From Treponema sp. (lineage in GTDB: Bacteria; Spirochaetota; Spirochaetia; Treponematales; Breznakiellaceae), in the NCBI GenBank assembly GCA_031275035.1, contig JAISPH010000150.1, forward strand, positions 1 to 5,657: a stretch of 5,657 nucleotides of DNA. The letters are read 5' to 3'. Positions 1 through 5,606 of the stretch are shown piece after piece. Position 1 is the first letter of the stretch. Every line of letters begins with the position of its first letter. Below the pieces are notes generated by a model, which was not told where the DNA came from, made no database searches, and was given only the letters and a program-made list of their open reading frames with translations. The translations under genes and the position numbers were made by a program.

Positions 1-76
1 TGCTCCGGCTCAAACAACGCAACGCTTACAGAGAATTGGTATTAAACCAGACGGTATAATAAACTTCCTATCGAAC

Positions 77-123
77 GAGCCTCCGTTCAGATCAACACAG
101 CGTTTAAGATACCGCGGAGGCTC
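77..123. repeat. 9-bp inverted repeat at the 3' end of rsfS
   Basis: GAGCCTCCG (77-85) and its exact reverse complement CGGAGGCTC (115-123) are separated by 29 nt. The right arm overlaps two bases of the rsfS stop codon. In the rsfS transcript this could fold into a stem just after translation ends, but no run of U follows directly, so it is not a convincing intrinsic terminator. The left arm can also form a competing small hairpin, GAACG (73-77) with CGTTC (84-88). Role unknown. Confidence 0.45.
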
Positions 124-517
124 ATTTGCGCGGGCTCTCCCCCCGGAAAATAACCTTTCCGGCGCTCCAGAGCCGCTCCAGCTCATAAAAAGAACGGGAT
201 TTGGCGGTCATCAGGTGGACGACGATGGTTCCCATGTCGATGAGGCTCCATTCGTCCTCCGCGGAGGGCCGCCGGTGCCGGTGGAATATTTCAACCTGCT
301 TTTCCAGGGCAAAGTCCTTTACCTGCCGGTAGAGGCCCTGCAGATGGGTATTGCTGGAAACGGTGGCAATGACAAAAAACCCGGTCCAGCTGTTCAGTTC
401 CCGGAGATCCAGAACAACCACGTCCCCCCCGCGGTGATCCTGAAGCAGCCTGCCCAATTCCGCCGCCAGGGTTTCGCCGGCCCGCCGTCCCTCAGCCGCC
501 GGTAACATTGCGTCCAT
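122..517 (-). CDS. rsfS: Ribosomal silencing factor RsfS
   Basis: RsfS (DUF143/Iojap family) binds L14 on the 50S subunit and blocks joining to the 30S, lowering translation when nutrients are short. The 131-residue product fits the family. It has the core 'DVVVLDLRELNSWTGFFVIAT' region (about 32-51, split here as DVVVLDLREL then NSWTGFFVIAT). It also has the C-terminal pattern EW-LIDMG-IVVHLM (about 89-103) followed by F-YELERLW (110-117), both hallmarks of RsfS. The frame is open further upstream, but I chose the ATG at 515-517 because AGGGA lies 5 nt before it and the family alignment begins there; the ATG at 506-508 is a weaker alternative. The start lies inside the last 26 nt of the LCP gene, suggesting translational coupling. 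In Firmicutes rsfS typically follows nadD and yqeK; here it follows the fused nadD-yqeK with an LCP gene in between. Confidence 0.93.
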   Translation of the reverse strand: MDAMLPAAEGRRAGETLAAELGRLLQDHRGGDVVVLDLRELNSWTGFFVIATVSSNTHLQGLYRQVKDFALEKQVEIFHRHRRPSAEDEWSLIDMGTIVVHLMTAKSRSFYELERLWSAGKVIFRGESPRK

Positions 518-1703
518 TAAAATCCCTGCCGATGATAAGCGTAAAATCCGATCTGTACTCGGGATACCGGGAGGCCGGCTCACTATCCGGCTCGACGCCG
601 CCTTCGGATTCAAAGCGTATATTTTCACATTGAATGACCCTGCCGAAGGATCTGACCACATCTTCTATGCCGGAACGATCTATAATTTCGGTGGTTTCAT
701 AATCATTGCGATCCGCGTTCCCGATGGAGATAACCTCGTAGCCAAAACCCCGGAGCAGCTCGGCGGTCCTTCCCGCAAGGCCCGTAACGGCGGTGCCGTT
801 GAGCACCTCCACGGTAAACCTTCTTTCGGTAATGTTTCCCTCCACCTGCAAGGTAAGATTGTACATGACCTGGCGGACTATATCCTTAATCATCATGCCG
901 TCATTCTGGGGCAGGAGCAGCATCTGTCCCGATACCTCCCGGAGATCCCCCGCCACGGAACGGGTGTCGATCCGGTCCGTATCGATCCTGGCAAGTTCGT
1001 CAAAGAGCCGGATCCGGGTATGCCGGTTCATGCTGGTCTTTAACAGGGAATGGTACACTCCGGCGGTCTGGCGGTTTTTGAGGGCCGCATTCTGTTCCCC
1101 CAGGCGTTTGATAAGGCCAAGGAAAAAACGCTGCCGGCGGAAATGGACCAGTTCGCCGTCTTCACCGGGCAGTTCATAGGTGATATAGGCCTGGACCTTG
1201 TCTCCGTCCAGCCGGTGAACCCCCGAAGGGAACAGAACCGGGGTCTCGCCGTAGACTTCCACCGGGGAGGGGATAAAGATCTCCACCCCCTCCAATAGAT
1301 CCGCCAGCTTCCCCAGGTTCCCGGTATTAAACACAACGGAAAAGTTGATCTTCAGCCCCAAAAGGTTTCCCACTTCCTGCTCGAAGGGCCCGGTTTTCTG
1401 GGAATGGTAAACCGTATCGATCCGGTCCACCCGGTTAATTTCCTGCAGGATAAAGCCCAGCTCGCTGGGAATGTCGATAATAGTGGCCCGCCTGGTACCG
1501 GGGTAGTACATCATCACATAGGAACCCAGGGGCTTTCCTTCATGTTCCACCACAAAGAGGATGTTGATAACCTCGTCCCCCGTCAGGGCTTCTTCTATGG
1601 GATCGGAACGGAGGGTAAGGATGGTGAAAAAAACGCCCCCCGCCGCCAGAAGGACAATGGCGGCCAGGAGAAGGGCGCTGGCGTCAAATTTGACTTTTCT
1701 CAC
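492..1703 (-). CDS. LCP (LytR-CpsA-Psr) family membrane protein with LytR_C domain, active site apparently degraded
   Basis: A 403-residue protein with a short positive N-terminus, one membrane helix (about 9-31), and an outside portion. Residues about 45-205 follow the LCP fold pattern: INILFVV, a strand ending IIDIPSELG, EVGNLLGLKINFSVVFNTGNLGKL, LLEGVEIFIP, and G-HRLDGDKVQAYITY ending in HFRRQRFFL (187-195). Residues about 296-393 match LytR_C: VEVLNGTAVTGLAGRTAELL, GYEVISIG, and a final DFTLIIGRDFNG. LCP enzymes attach polyprenyl-linked glycopolymers to peptidoglycan. The usual Asp/Arg residues of the first strand and the Arg of 'IPRD' are missing (IPS at 78-80), although the later Arg-rich motif remains. 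Catalysis is therefore doubtful. The start is GTG at 1701-1703, overlapping the nadD-yqeK stop as GTGA, with AGGAG 6 nt upstream (1710-1714). The family call is firm; the substrate is unknown. Confidence 0.85.
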   Translation of the reverse strand: MRKVKFDASALLLAAIVLLAAGGVFFTILTLRSDPIEEALTGDEVINILFVVEHEGKPLGSYVMMYYPGTRRATIIDIPSELGFILQEINRVDRIDTVYHSQKTGPFEQEVGNLLGLKINFSVVFNTGNLGKLADLLEGVEIFIPSPVEVYGETPVLFPSGVHRLDGDKVQAYITYELPGEDGELVHFRRQRFFLGLIKRLGEQNAALKNRQTAGVYHSLLKTSMNRHTRIRLFDELARIDTDRIDTRSVAGDLREVSGQMLLLPQNDGMMIKDIVRQVMYNLTLQVEGNITERRFTVEVLNGTAVTGLAGRTAELLRGFGYEVISIGNADRNDYETTEIIDRSGIEDVVRSFGRVIQCENIRFESEGGVEPDSEPASRYPEYRSDFTLIIGRDFNGRNVTGG

Positions 1704-2881
1704 TCGGTTCTCCTCTTATGTATGGTATCAAGCAAACGCCGGGTGCCCTCGGAAAGTTCCGTCTTTCGGGAATGGAGAAACGCCACGGTATCGTCAAGGA
1801 CCAGGGTAAAAAGCTGGTCCAGATCGGCGGCGGACGGAGCCCGGAACCGGGGGTCCAGATCCCGCCGGGAAACCTCGATTTTATCGGCAATATAGACAAC
1901 CTTGGCCAGGGGCCCCATTTCCTCACAGCCCGTCGTATGGTACCGGACTGCCTCCAGAACATCGTTATTATGTATGCCGAAGCGGTCCCGAAGCAATACC
2001 GCCGCAGCCCTGCCGTGGAGCAGGGAAGGCCGTTCCCGCTCCGTTTTGGAAAAGCCCTCCCCATCTTTTCCGGCAAGCTCCAGCAGTTCCCCGTCGGAAA
2101 AGGCCTTGCCCATATCATGGGCAAGGCCCGCCAGGTAGCCTGCCCGGGGGTCCAGCCCAAAACGGAGGCAGAGGTCCCAGGAGAGGAGGGCGCAGCTCCG
2201 GGAATGGAGAAAACGGGAGGGGCTTACCATGCGGCGCACCGCCTTTTCCACGGTTACCAGAACGCTCCAGTTCCAAGATTCTCCGGGGACGGCGGCCGGC
2301 CCCGGATCAAAGCCGTAGAGGCGGCGGTCCTCAATGATGATCCGGGCCCCCTCGGGAACAAGGTAACGCCAGCTCAGGCCCCGGCGGATACGGTCCCGCG
2401 CCATACCGGAGGAAATAGTGATAATCTCATTGTGCAGTTCCCTGTATGGATAGGGGAAGGGAGAGGTTTCGCCGGAACGGCGGGCGATGATGATATCCGC
2501 CAGCCCGGCGATTACGCCGGCCTCTTTCCACCTGGGAAAATCCCCGGCCAGATCGTCCCCCAGAATGAGCCCCGGCTTACCCGCCGGCCGGTAACGTTCG
2601 ATAATATCCCTGACGGTGTCAATGGTATAGGAGACCCCCTCCCGCCGGATCTCCGTATCGTCGATGGTCAGGCGCACATCCCCGGGGATGGAGGCGGCCA
2701 GCATGTCCAGCCTGTCCCGGGGAGCGGCGCCCCCGGCGCCCGGTTTAAAGGGGGACTCGTAGGCGGGAATCAGAATAATCCGGTCATAGGCCAGTTCCGA
2801 AAGAACCGCCTCCGCCAAAAACAGATGCCCCAGATGGGGAGGATTAAAACTGCCCCCCAGGATGGCGAACTTATGCTGCAA
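1700..2881 (-). CDS. nadD: Fused nicotinate-nucleotide adenylyltransferase (NadD) and YqeK-type HD phosphohydrolase
   Basis: The 393-residue protein is two enzymes in one chain. Residues 1-190 are NadD, which makes deamido-NAD from nicotinate mononucleotide and ATP. It shows the nucleotidyltransferase motif GGSFNPPHLGH (9-19), the ILGDDLAGDFPRWKE substrate-loop region (106-120) and ISSGMARDRIRRG (156-168), followed by RYLVPEGA. A Gly replaces the more usual Thr/Ser of ISST. After a short linker, residues about 205-390 match YqeK, the HD-domain symmetrical Ap4A hydrolase of many Gram-positives. The metal ligands are in place: H226, H255-D256 (AHDMGK), H289 (HG), H315 (YHTTG) and D333 (ADKIE). 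The start is TTG at 2879-2881, directly after the obg stop, supported by GGAGG 8 nt upstream and by the motif position. In Firmicutes the two domains are usually separate neighbouring genes; fused forms are known in some bacteria such as mollicutes. Confidence 0.93.
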   Translation of the reverse strand: MQHKFAILGGSFNPPHLGHLFLAEAVLSELAYDRIILIPAYESPFKPGAGGAAPRDRLDMLAASIPGDVRLTIDDTEIRREGVSYTIDTVRDIIERYRPAGKPGLILGDDLAGDFPRWKEAGVIAGLADIIIARRSGETSPFPYPYRELHNEIITISSGMARDRIRRGLSWRYLVPEGARIIIEDRRLYGFDPGPAAVPGESWNWSVLVTVEKAVRRMVSPSRFLHSRSCALLSWDLCLRFGLDPRAGYLAGLAHDMGKAFSDGELLELAGKDGEGFSKTERERPSLLHGRAAAVLLRDRFGIHNNDVLEAVRYHTTGCEEMGPLAKVVYIADKIEVSRRDLDPRFRAPSAADLDQLFTLVLDDTVAFLHSRKTELSEGTRRLLDTIHKRRTE

Positions 2882-3949
2882 CTACCGAACCTCCCCGCCG
2901 TTCTCCGTATCTGCCGCGGCCAGGCTGCCGAAAAGGGCCCGCAGCTCCGGCAGGCCCTCCCCTGAAAAAACAGAGATACCCGTTACCGTCTCCCCGGAAT
3001 ACCGTTTCTTCATTGCCTCAAGACGTTCCGCCGTCCCCTCCAGATCCAGTTTGGTTCCCACCAGGATCCGCTTCTTGCCGGTCAAGGCCGGAGAAAAAGC
3101 CGCCAACTCCTTATATAATATATCAAAAGCTTCCATAAAGGTATCCTCCGACAGATCAATCAGGAAAGCCAGGGCCCTGGTACGGGAAATATGCTTCAAA
3201 AAGCGGATCCCCAGCCCCGCCCCGCCGGAGGCGCCTTCGATAAGGCCCGGAATGTCGGCGATAATGATGTCCCGGCTGTCCAAATCATCCCGGCGGGAAG
3301 ATCCCAGGGAAAGCGCCCCCAGGTTGGGAATCTTTGTAGTAAAAGGATAGGAAGCTATTTTGGGCCGGGCATTGGTAAACCGGTCCAGCAGCGAGGATTT
3401 TCCCGCATTGGGAAGGCCCACCAGGCCAATGTCCGCCAGGATCTGCAATTCCACCCGGAGCCGCCGGCTGATTCCGGCCTGGCCGGGCAGAGCCTTCCGG
3501 GGGGCCTGGTTCACCGAAGATTTGAAATGTACGTTTCCCCAGCCCCCGCCGCCTCCTTTAAGAAAGACAAAGGCCTCCGGCGGGGTTCCGGGTTCCGGCG
3601 GAGACCGGCCCCCGTTTTTGCCAAAATCCCGGATCAGTTCTCCCGTATCGGGATCCTTGAGCACCGAACCCGGCGGCAGGGGAATAACGACATCCTCCCC
3701 GTCCCGGCCGTGGCGTTCCCGGCCCTCTCCGTCCCGGCCGTTTTCAGCCTTAAAGGACTGCCTGTACCGCAGATGGGCCAGGGTACGGAGATTGCGGCGG
3801 ACGACAAAAACCACGTCTCCGCCGCGGCCGCCGTCTCCCCCGGAGGGTCCTCCCCTGGGGACATACTTTTCCCGCCGGAATGCAACGCAGCCGTTTCCGC
3901 CGTTTCCCGATGAGACTTCAATGATCGCTTCGTCGGCAAATTTTTCCAT
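2882..3949 (-). CDS. obg: GTPase Obg/CgtA
   Basis: Obg is an essential GTPase that helps mature the 50S subunit and links growth to nucleotide pools. The 355-residue product starts MEKFADEAIIEV and has the glycine-rich Obg domain (about 3-165: GNGGNGCVAFRREKYVPRGGPSGGDGGRGGDV, split here as GNGGNGCVAF, RREKYVPRGG and PSGGDGGRGGDV). The G domain has G1 GLPNAGKSS (178-186), G2 FTT (203-205), G3 DIPG (232-235), G4 TKLD (299-302) and G5 SVFSGEGL (about 326-333). G4 is TKLD instead of the usual NKxD, a variant also seen in SRP-type GTPases. The chain ends soon after G5, so the variable C-terminal OCT domain is absent. The frame is open back to an ATG ending at 4009, but that start falls inside the terminator hairpin and adds non-family sequence. 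The start at 3947-3949 is preferred; an ATG at 3968-3970 is possible. No strong ribosome binding site is visible before either. The TAG stop abuts the nadD TTG start. Confidence 0.96.
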   Translation of the reverse strand: MEKFADEAIIEVSSGNGGNGCVAFRREKYVPRGGPSGGDGGRGGDVVFVVRRNLRTLAHLRYRQSFKAENGRDGEGRERHGRDGEDVVIPLPPGSVLKDPDTGELIRDFGKNGGRSPPEPGTPPEAFVFLKGGGGGWGNVHFKSSVNQAPRKALPGQAGISRRLRVELQILADIGLVGLPNAGKSSLLDRFTNARPKIASYPFTTKIPNLGALSLGSSRRDDLDSRDIIIADIPGLIEGASGGAGLGIRFLKHISRTRALAFLIDLSEDTFMEAFDILYKELAAFSPALTGKKRILVGTKLDLEGTAERLEAMKKRYSGETVTGISVFSGEGLPELRALFGSLAAADTENGGEVR

Positions 3950-4000
3950 CTTTGAAGGTTCCCGCCTCATCCGCCCGGCGGAACCGGAACCTGCGGCGGC

Positions 4001-4033
4001 TAAAAACAAGAGCGCGCCCTCAAGCGCGCCCTT
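4001..4033 (-). terminator. Intrinsic terminator between rpmA and obg
   Basis: On the minus strand AAGG-GCGCGC pairs with GCGCGC-TCTT around a 6-nt loop, giving a 10-bp stem (six G/C pairs, one G-U wobble, one further G-C, two A-U; 4008-4033). It is followed at once by GTTTTTA (4001-4007). This is a standard Rho-independent shape for transcripts coming from rplU-prp-rpmA. The plus-strand side has no T run, so the terminator acts leftwards only. It would cut or reduce transcription into obg about 50 nt downstream. Confidence 0.8.
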
Positions 4034-4072
4034 AACTCCGGGTAAGCCCTTTCCTGAAACCGCGCCCCGGCG

Positions 4073-4102
4073 GCGTCCGGGTCCATGCTTATGGACGGAC
4101 GC
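4073..4102 (-). other. Hairpin immediately after the rpmA stop codon
   Basis: The minus strand has an outer 7-bp stem (GCGTCCG with CGGACGC; 4096-4102 and 4073-4079) and an inner 5-bp stem (TCCAT with ATGGA). The loop is AAGC and there is a 2-nt bulge on one side. The hairpin begins on the last base of the rpmA TAG stop. No T run follows, so it is more likely an RNA end-protecting or processing structure, or a pause site, than a terminator by itself. The true terminator lies about 40 nt further on. Confidence 0.6.
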
Positions 4103-4359
4103 TAATTGGCCGCAGGAATCACTCCGGCCGTCCGCCGGCCACGGCGGACGGAAAACGCTACGGTCCCGTCAACCAGCGCAAACAGGGTATAATCTCCGCC
4201 GCAGCCCACATTGACGCCGGGATGTATCCTGGTTCCCCGCTGGCGTACAATGATGGAACCCGCCTTGACGGAGGAACCCCCCGAAGCCTTAACCCCCAGA
4301 TGGTGGGGGTTTGAATCCCGCCCGTTTTTAGCGCCGCTGCCGCCCCGTTTTCTAGCCAT
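4102..4359 (-). CDS. rpmA: 50S ribosomal protein L27
   Basis: L27 sits near the peptidyl-transferase centre and its flexible N-terminus reaches towards the tRNA ends. The 85-residue product has the family length and signature: [16 protein letters not shown] (1-16), [10 protein letters not shown] (19-28), [20 protein letters not shown] (31-50), [19 protein letters not shown] (51-69) and a basic tail. It begins directly at the mature-type N-terminus; there is no Firmicutes-style cleavable leader (such as the hydrophobic LQLFA-type extension) before the basic stretch. The ATG at 4357-4359 has GGAGG 7 nt upstream, inside the end of prp, and only one base separates it from the prp stop. Expression is therefore coupled to rplU and prp. 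A hairpin and a terminator follow it. Confidence 0.98.
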   Translation of the reverse strand: MARKRGGSGAKNGRDSNPHHLGVKASGGSSVKAGSIIVRQRGTRIHPGVNVGCGGDYTLFALVDGTVAFSVRRGRRTAGVIPAAN

Positions 4360-4360
4360 T

Positions 4361-4696
4361 TTATTTCCTCCAGTTTCCTATATGGATGGTACAGTAATCC
4401 GGATACTCCCTGGAAACCGATGTAAGCCCCTCTATCAGAAAGGCCCCGGCGGCGGAAAGGAAGTCCTTTCCCTCCGGGGTATAATCCGCTTCTATCCAGA
4501 ACAAGCCCCGCCGGGGAGCATCCCCGCGGATTGTTATCCCCTGCCTCCCGGAAAGGGTTCCCAGGGCGGCCCTCATCAACGCCGATACGGCGGCGCAGAC
4601 AATATCGCCGCCCCTGGGCCCCGCCCCGGCATGACCCTCCGCTCTGCACGACCGCAGAATCCCCGCTTCGTCCAGGGCCGCGTCAACCGTTATCAC
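4361..4696 (-). CDS. prp: Ribosomal-processing cysteine protease Prp (YsxB family)
   Basis: Prp in staphylococci removes the N-terminal extension of L27. The 111-residue product has the family length and the two catalytic elements: GHA with His22, and [11 protein letters not shown] with Cys34. Downstream are a family-like middle ([10 protein letters not shown], about 63-72) and an end resembling [20 protein letters not shown] (about 86-105). Its place between rplU and rpmA is the standard one. The start is GTG at 4694-4696, set by the family N-terminus (ITVDAAL). Only a weak G-rich ribosome binding site is visible in the 21-nt gap after rplU, and a small hairpin straddles the rplU stop, so translation may depend on ribosomes arriving from rplU. 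The neighbouring L27 has no extension to remove, so the substrate is unclear. Confidence 0.9.
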   Translation of the reverse strand: MITVDAALDEAGILRSCRAEGHAGAGPRGGDIVCAAVSALMRAALGTLSGRQGITIRGDAPRRGLFWIEADYTPEGKDFLSAAGAFLIEGLTSVSREYPDYCTIHIGNWRK

Positions 4697-4709
4697 CGGA
4701 CCCGGCCCC

Positions 4710-4726
4710 GCTGTTTTTCAGACAGC
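4710..4726 (-). other. Small hairpin across the rplU stop codon
   Basis: On the minus strand GCTGT (4722-4726) pairs with ACAGC (4710-4714) around a 7-nt loop that contains the rplU TGA. It lies just ahead of the poorly marked GTG start of prp. A ribosome finishing rplU would open it, which could couple the two genes. The stem is only 5 bp, so this is tentative. Confidence 0.3.
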
Positions 4727-5035
4727 AATATCCTCAATTTTGATAATCGAATACTGCTGGCGGTGGCCCTGTTTGCGCCGGTAATCCTTCTTGGGCATAT
4801 ACTTAAAAACGATGATCTTATCGCCCTTTATGTGGGATTCCACCCTGGCGGAAACCCTGGCGCCCTTTACATAGGGGGTTCCCACGCTGACCGGCCCTTC
4901 GCCGCCCCCCGAAACCAGCAGCACCGAATCAATAGCCAGACTGGAGCCGGGCTCGGCGTCGATCCGGTCAACCCTAAGGAGGGCCCCCTTTTCGGCCTTA
5001 TACTGTTTCCCCTTAAATTCAACCAATGCGTACAT
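4718..5035 (-). CDS. rplU: 50S ribosomal protein L21
   Basis: L21 binds 23S rRNA during early 50S assembly. The 105-residue product matches the family in length and pattern: MYALVEFKGKQYKAEKG (1-17), VDRIDAEPGSSLAIDSVLLV (about 22-41), VGTPYVKGARVSARVESHIKGDKI (about 51-74), and the C-terminal signature FKYMPKKDYRRKQGHRQQY (about 77-95) then IIKIEDI. The reading frame is open for another 56 codons upstream, but the ATG at 5033-5035 fits the family exactly and has GAAGG 7 nt before it (5043-5047). The promoter found at 5066-5095 would place the transcript start downstream of the longer frame's ATG. It is the first gene of the rplU-prp-rpmA unit. Confidence 0.98.
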   Translation of the reverse strand: MYALVEFKGKQYKAEKGALLRVDRIDAEPGSSLAIDSVLLVSGGGEGPVSVGTPYVKGARVSARVESHIKGDKIIVFKYMPKKDYRRKQGHRQQYSIIKIEDIAV

Positions 5036-5065
5036 ATTTCGACCTTCTGCAAAAAGAGTAATTGT

Positions 5066-5095
5066 TTTATACCACAGATGGACCAGGTTGATCAA
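5066..5095 (-). promoter_or_regulatory. Promoter of the rplU operon (sigma-70 type, extended -10)
   Basis: On the minus strand TTGATC (5090-5095; 4 of 6 to TTGACA) and TATAAA (5066-5071; 5 of 6 to TATAAT) are separated by 18 nt. TGG just before the -10 gives an extended -10. Transcription would start near 5059, leaving a leader of about 25 nt that contains the GAAGG ribosome binding site. That leader is too short for a long L21 leader RNA. It is the best promoter-like site on this strand upstream of rplU. Confidence 0.7.
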
Positions 5096-5169
5096 GCGGG
5101 GAACTCGTATGCCGGCAATGCTCCGTTTCAACAAAGGACCGGGTCTTATTCGAAGGTCTGGTTTAATCA

Positions 5170-5180
5170 GCCCTTCGGGC
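5170..5180. other. Small GC hairpin upstream of the rplU promoter
   Basis: GCCC-TTC-GGGC forms a 4-bp stem with a tight loop. No T run follows on either strand, so it is not a clear terminator. It may be part of the repeat-rich intergenic sequence. Confidence 0.3.
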
Positions 5181-5204
5181 CGACAATTAGAAGAATGATT
5201 CATG

Positions 5205-5222
5205 CGCCGCCATAGGGCGGCG
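5205..5222. other. Strong GC hairpin in the intergenic region
   Basis: CGCCGCC pairs with GGCGGCG around the 4-nt loop ATAG, a 7-bp all-G/C stem. On the minus strand it is followed by a moderately T-rich but broken stretch, on the plus strand by TGGAATTG, so a terminator role is uncertain. It could end transcripts entering from the right before the rplU promoter. Confidence 0.45.
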
Positions 5223-5272
5223 TGGAATTGTACCCCGTCGAAGCTCCAGTTCGCGCTCCGCTCCGGGGAGGC

Positions 5273-5356
5273 TCATTCCAAAACCTCAGCGTAAAAGTTC
5301 TTGATGTTCCGCGGACCATAGGCCCGATGGTTCGCGGTCCTTCCCGGCGCCTGCAT
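5273..5356 (-). CDS. Doubtful 27-residue reading frame in the intergenic region
   Basis: An ATG at 5354-5356 opens 27 codons ending in a TGA at 5273-5275; the C-terminal half reads GPRNIKNFYAEVLE. The composition of this end is more protein-like than the proline/arginine-rich shadows around it. Only a weak GAGGG lies about 12 nt upstream. I do not recognise a family. It may be a small peptide gene, the remnant of one, or part of a dispersed intergenic repeat. The bases just after its stop (GCCTCC) are the same as those after the rsfS stop. Confidence 0.15.
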   Translation of the reverse strand: MQAPGRTANHRAYGPRNIKNFYAEVLE

Positions 5357-5523
5357 CGCGCCGCCAACCCTCAGCCCCGCCGCTTATATATGCAGTTCGC
5401 CTAATCGGCCCCCGCCCGGAAGTAAAACGAATACGTGTTACATCCACCTGTCCTGCATATAGACGTATTGCGTATATATCGCCGCCTCGGCATTATAGAC
5501 GCAGTTCGTATATATCACTCCTG

Positions 5524-5574
5524 CCCGCTTATAAACGTACTTCGTATATATCGCCACGGATTCCAGCACCCCTC
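5524..5574. repeat. 51-nt direct repeat, copy 1
   Basis: Identical to 5607-5657 at a distance of 83 nt. It contains one TATAAACG hairpin unit plus the long linker that carries 11 extra bases (GGATTCCAGCA region). Together with the next hairpin unit it makes an 83-nt composite that appears to be duplicating as a block. Confidence 0.9.
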
Positions 5575-5606
5575 CATATAGACGCAGTTCGTCTAATCAC
5601 CCCAGA

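Noticed and set aside
55..60. Perfect TATAAT on the plus strand
   Set aside because: No -35 match at 16-18 nt spacing, and transcription would run antisense into rsfS.
10..121. Minus-strand open stretch downstream of rsfS reading CVDLNGGSFDRKF
   Set aside because: No start codon in frame before it enters rsfS, and it stops at 10-12. It could be a decayed fragment, but nothing supports a gene.
1718..2965. Long plus-strand open frame of 415 codons
   Set aside because: It lies antisense to nadD-yqeK, whose motifs are unmistakable. Its translation is rich in G, P and R with no recognisable domain, as expected for a shadow in GC-rich DNA.
3950..4009. Longer N-terminus for Obg
   Set aside because: The upstream ATG lies within the terminator stem and the added 20 residues do not match the family, which begins close to the chosen start.
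4300..4325. tRNA T-arm-like GGGTTTGAATCCC
   Set aside because: It lies in the conserved SNPHHLG coding region of rpmA, and no acceptor, D or anticodon arms are present.
5036..5203. 56-residue N-terminal extension of L21
   Set aside because: The promoter lies inside this stretch and L21 proteins begin at MYALVE; the upstream ATG has no family support.
4211..5215. Plus-strand open frame of 334 codons across rplU, prp and rpmA
   Set aside because: Antisense to three confident genes and without any family signature.
5200..5319. 39-codon minus-strand frame (MVRGTS...)
   Set aside because: No ribosome binding site, arginine- and proline-rich composition, runs through the GC hairpin, and overlaps the other doubtful small frame.
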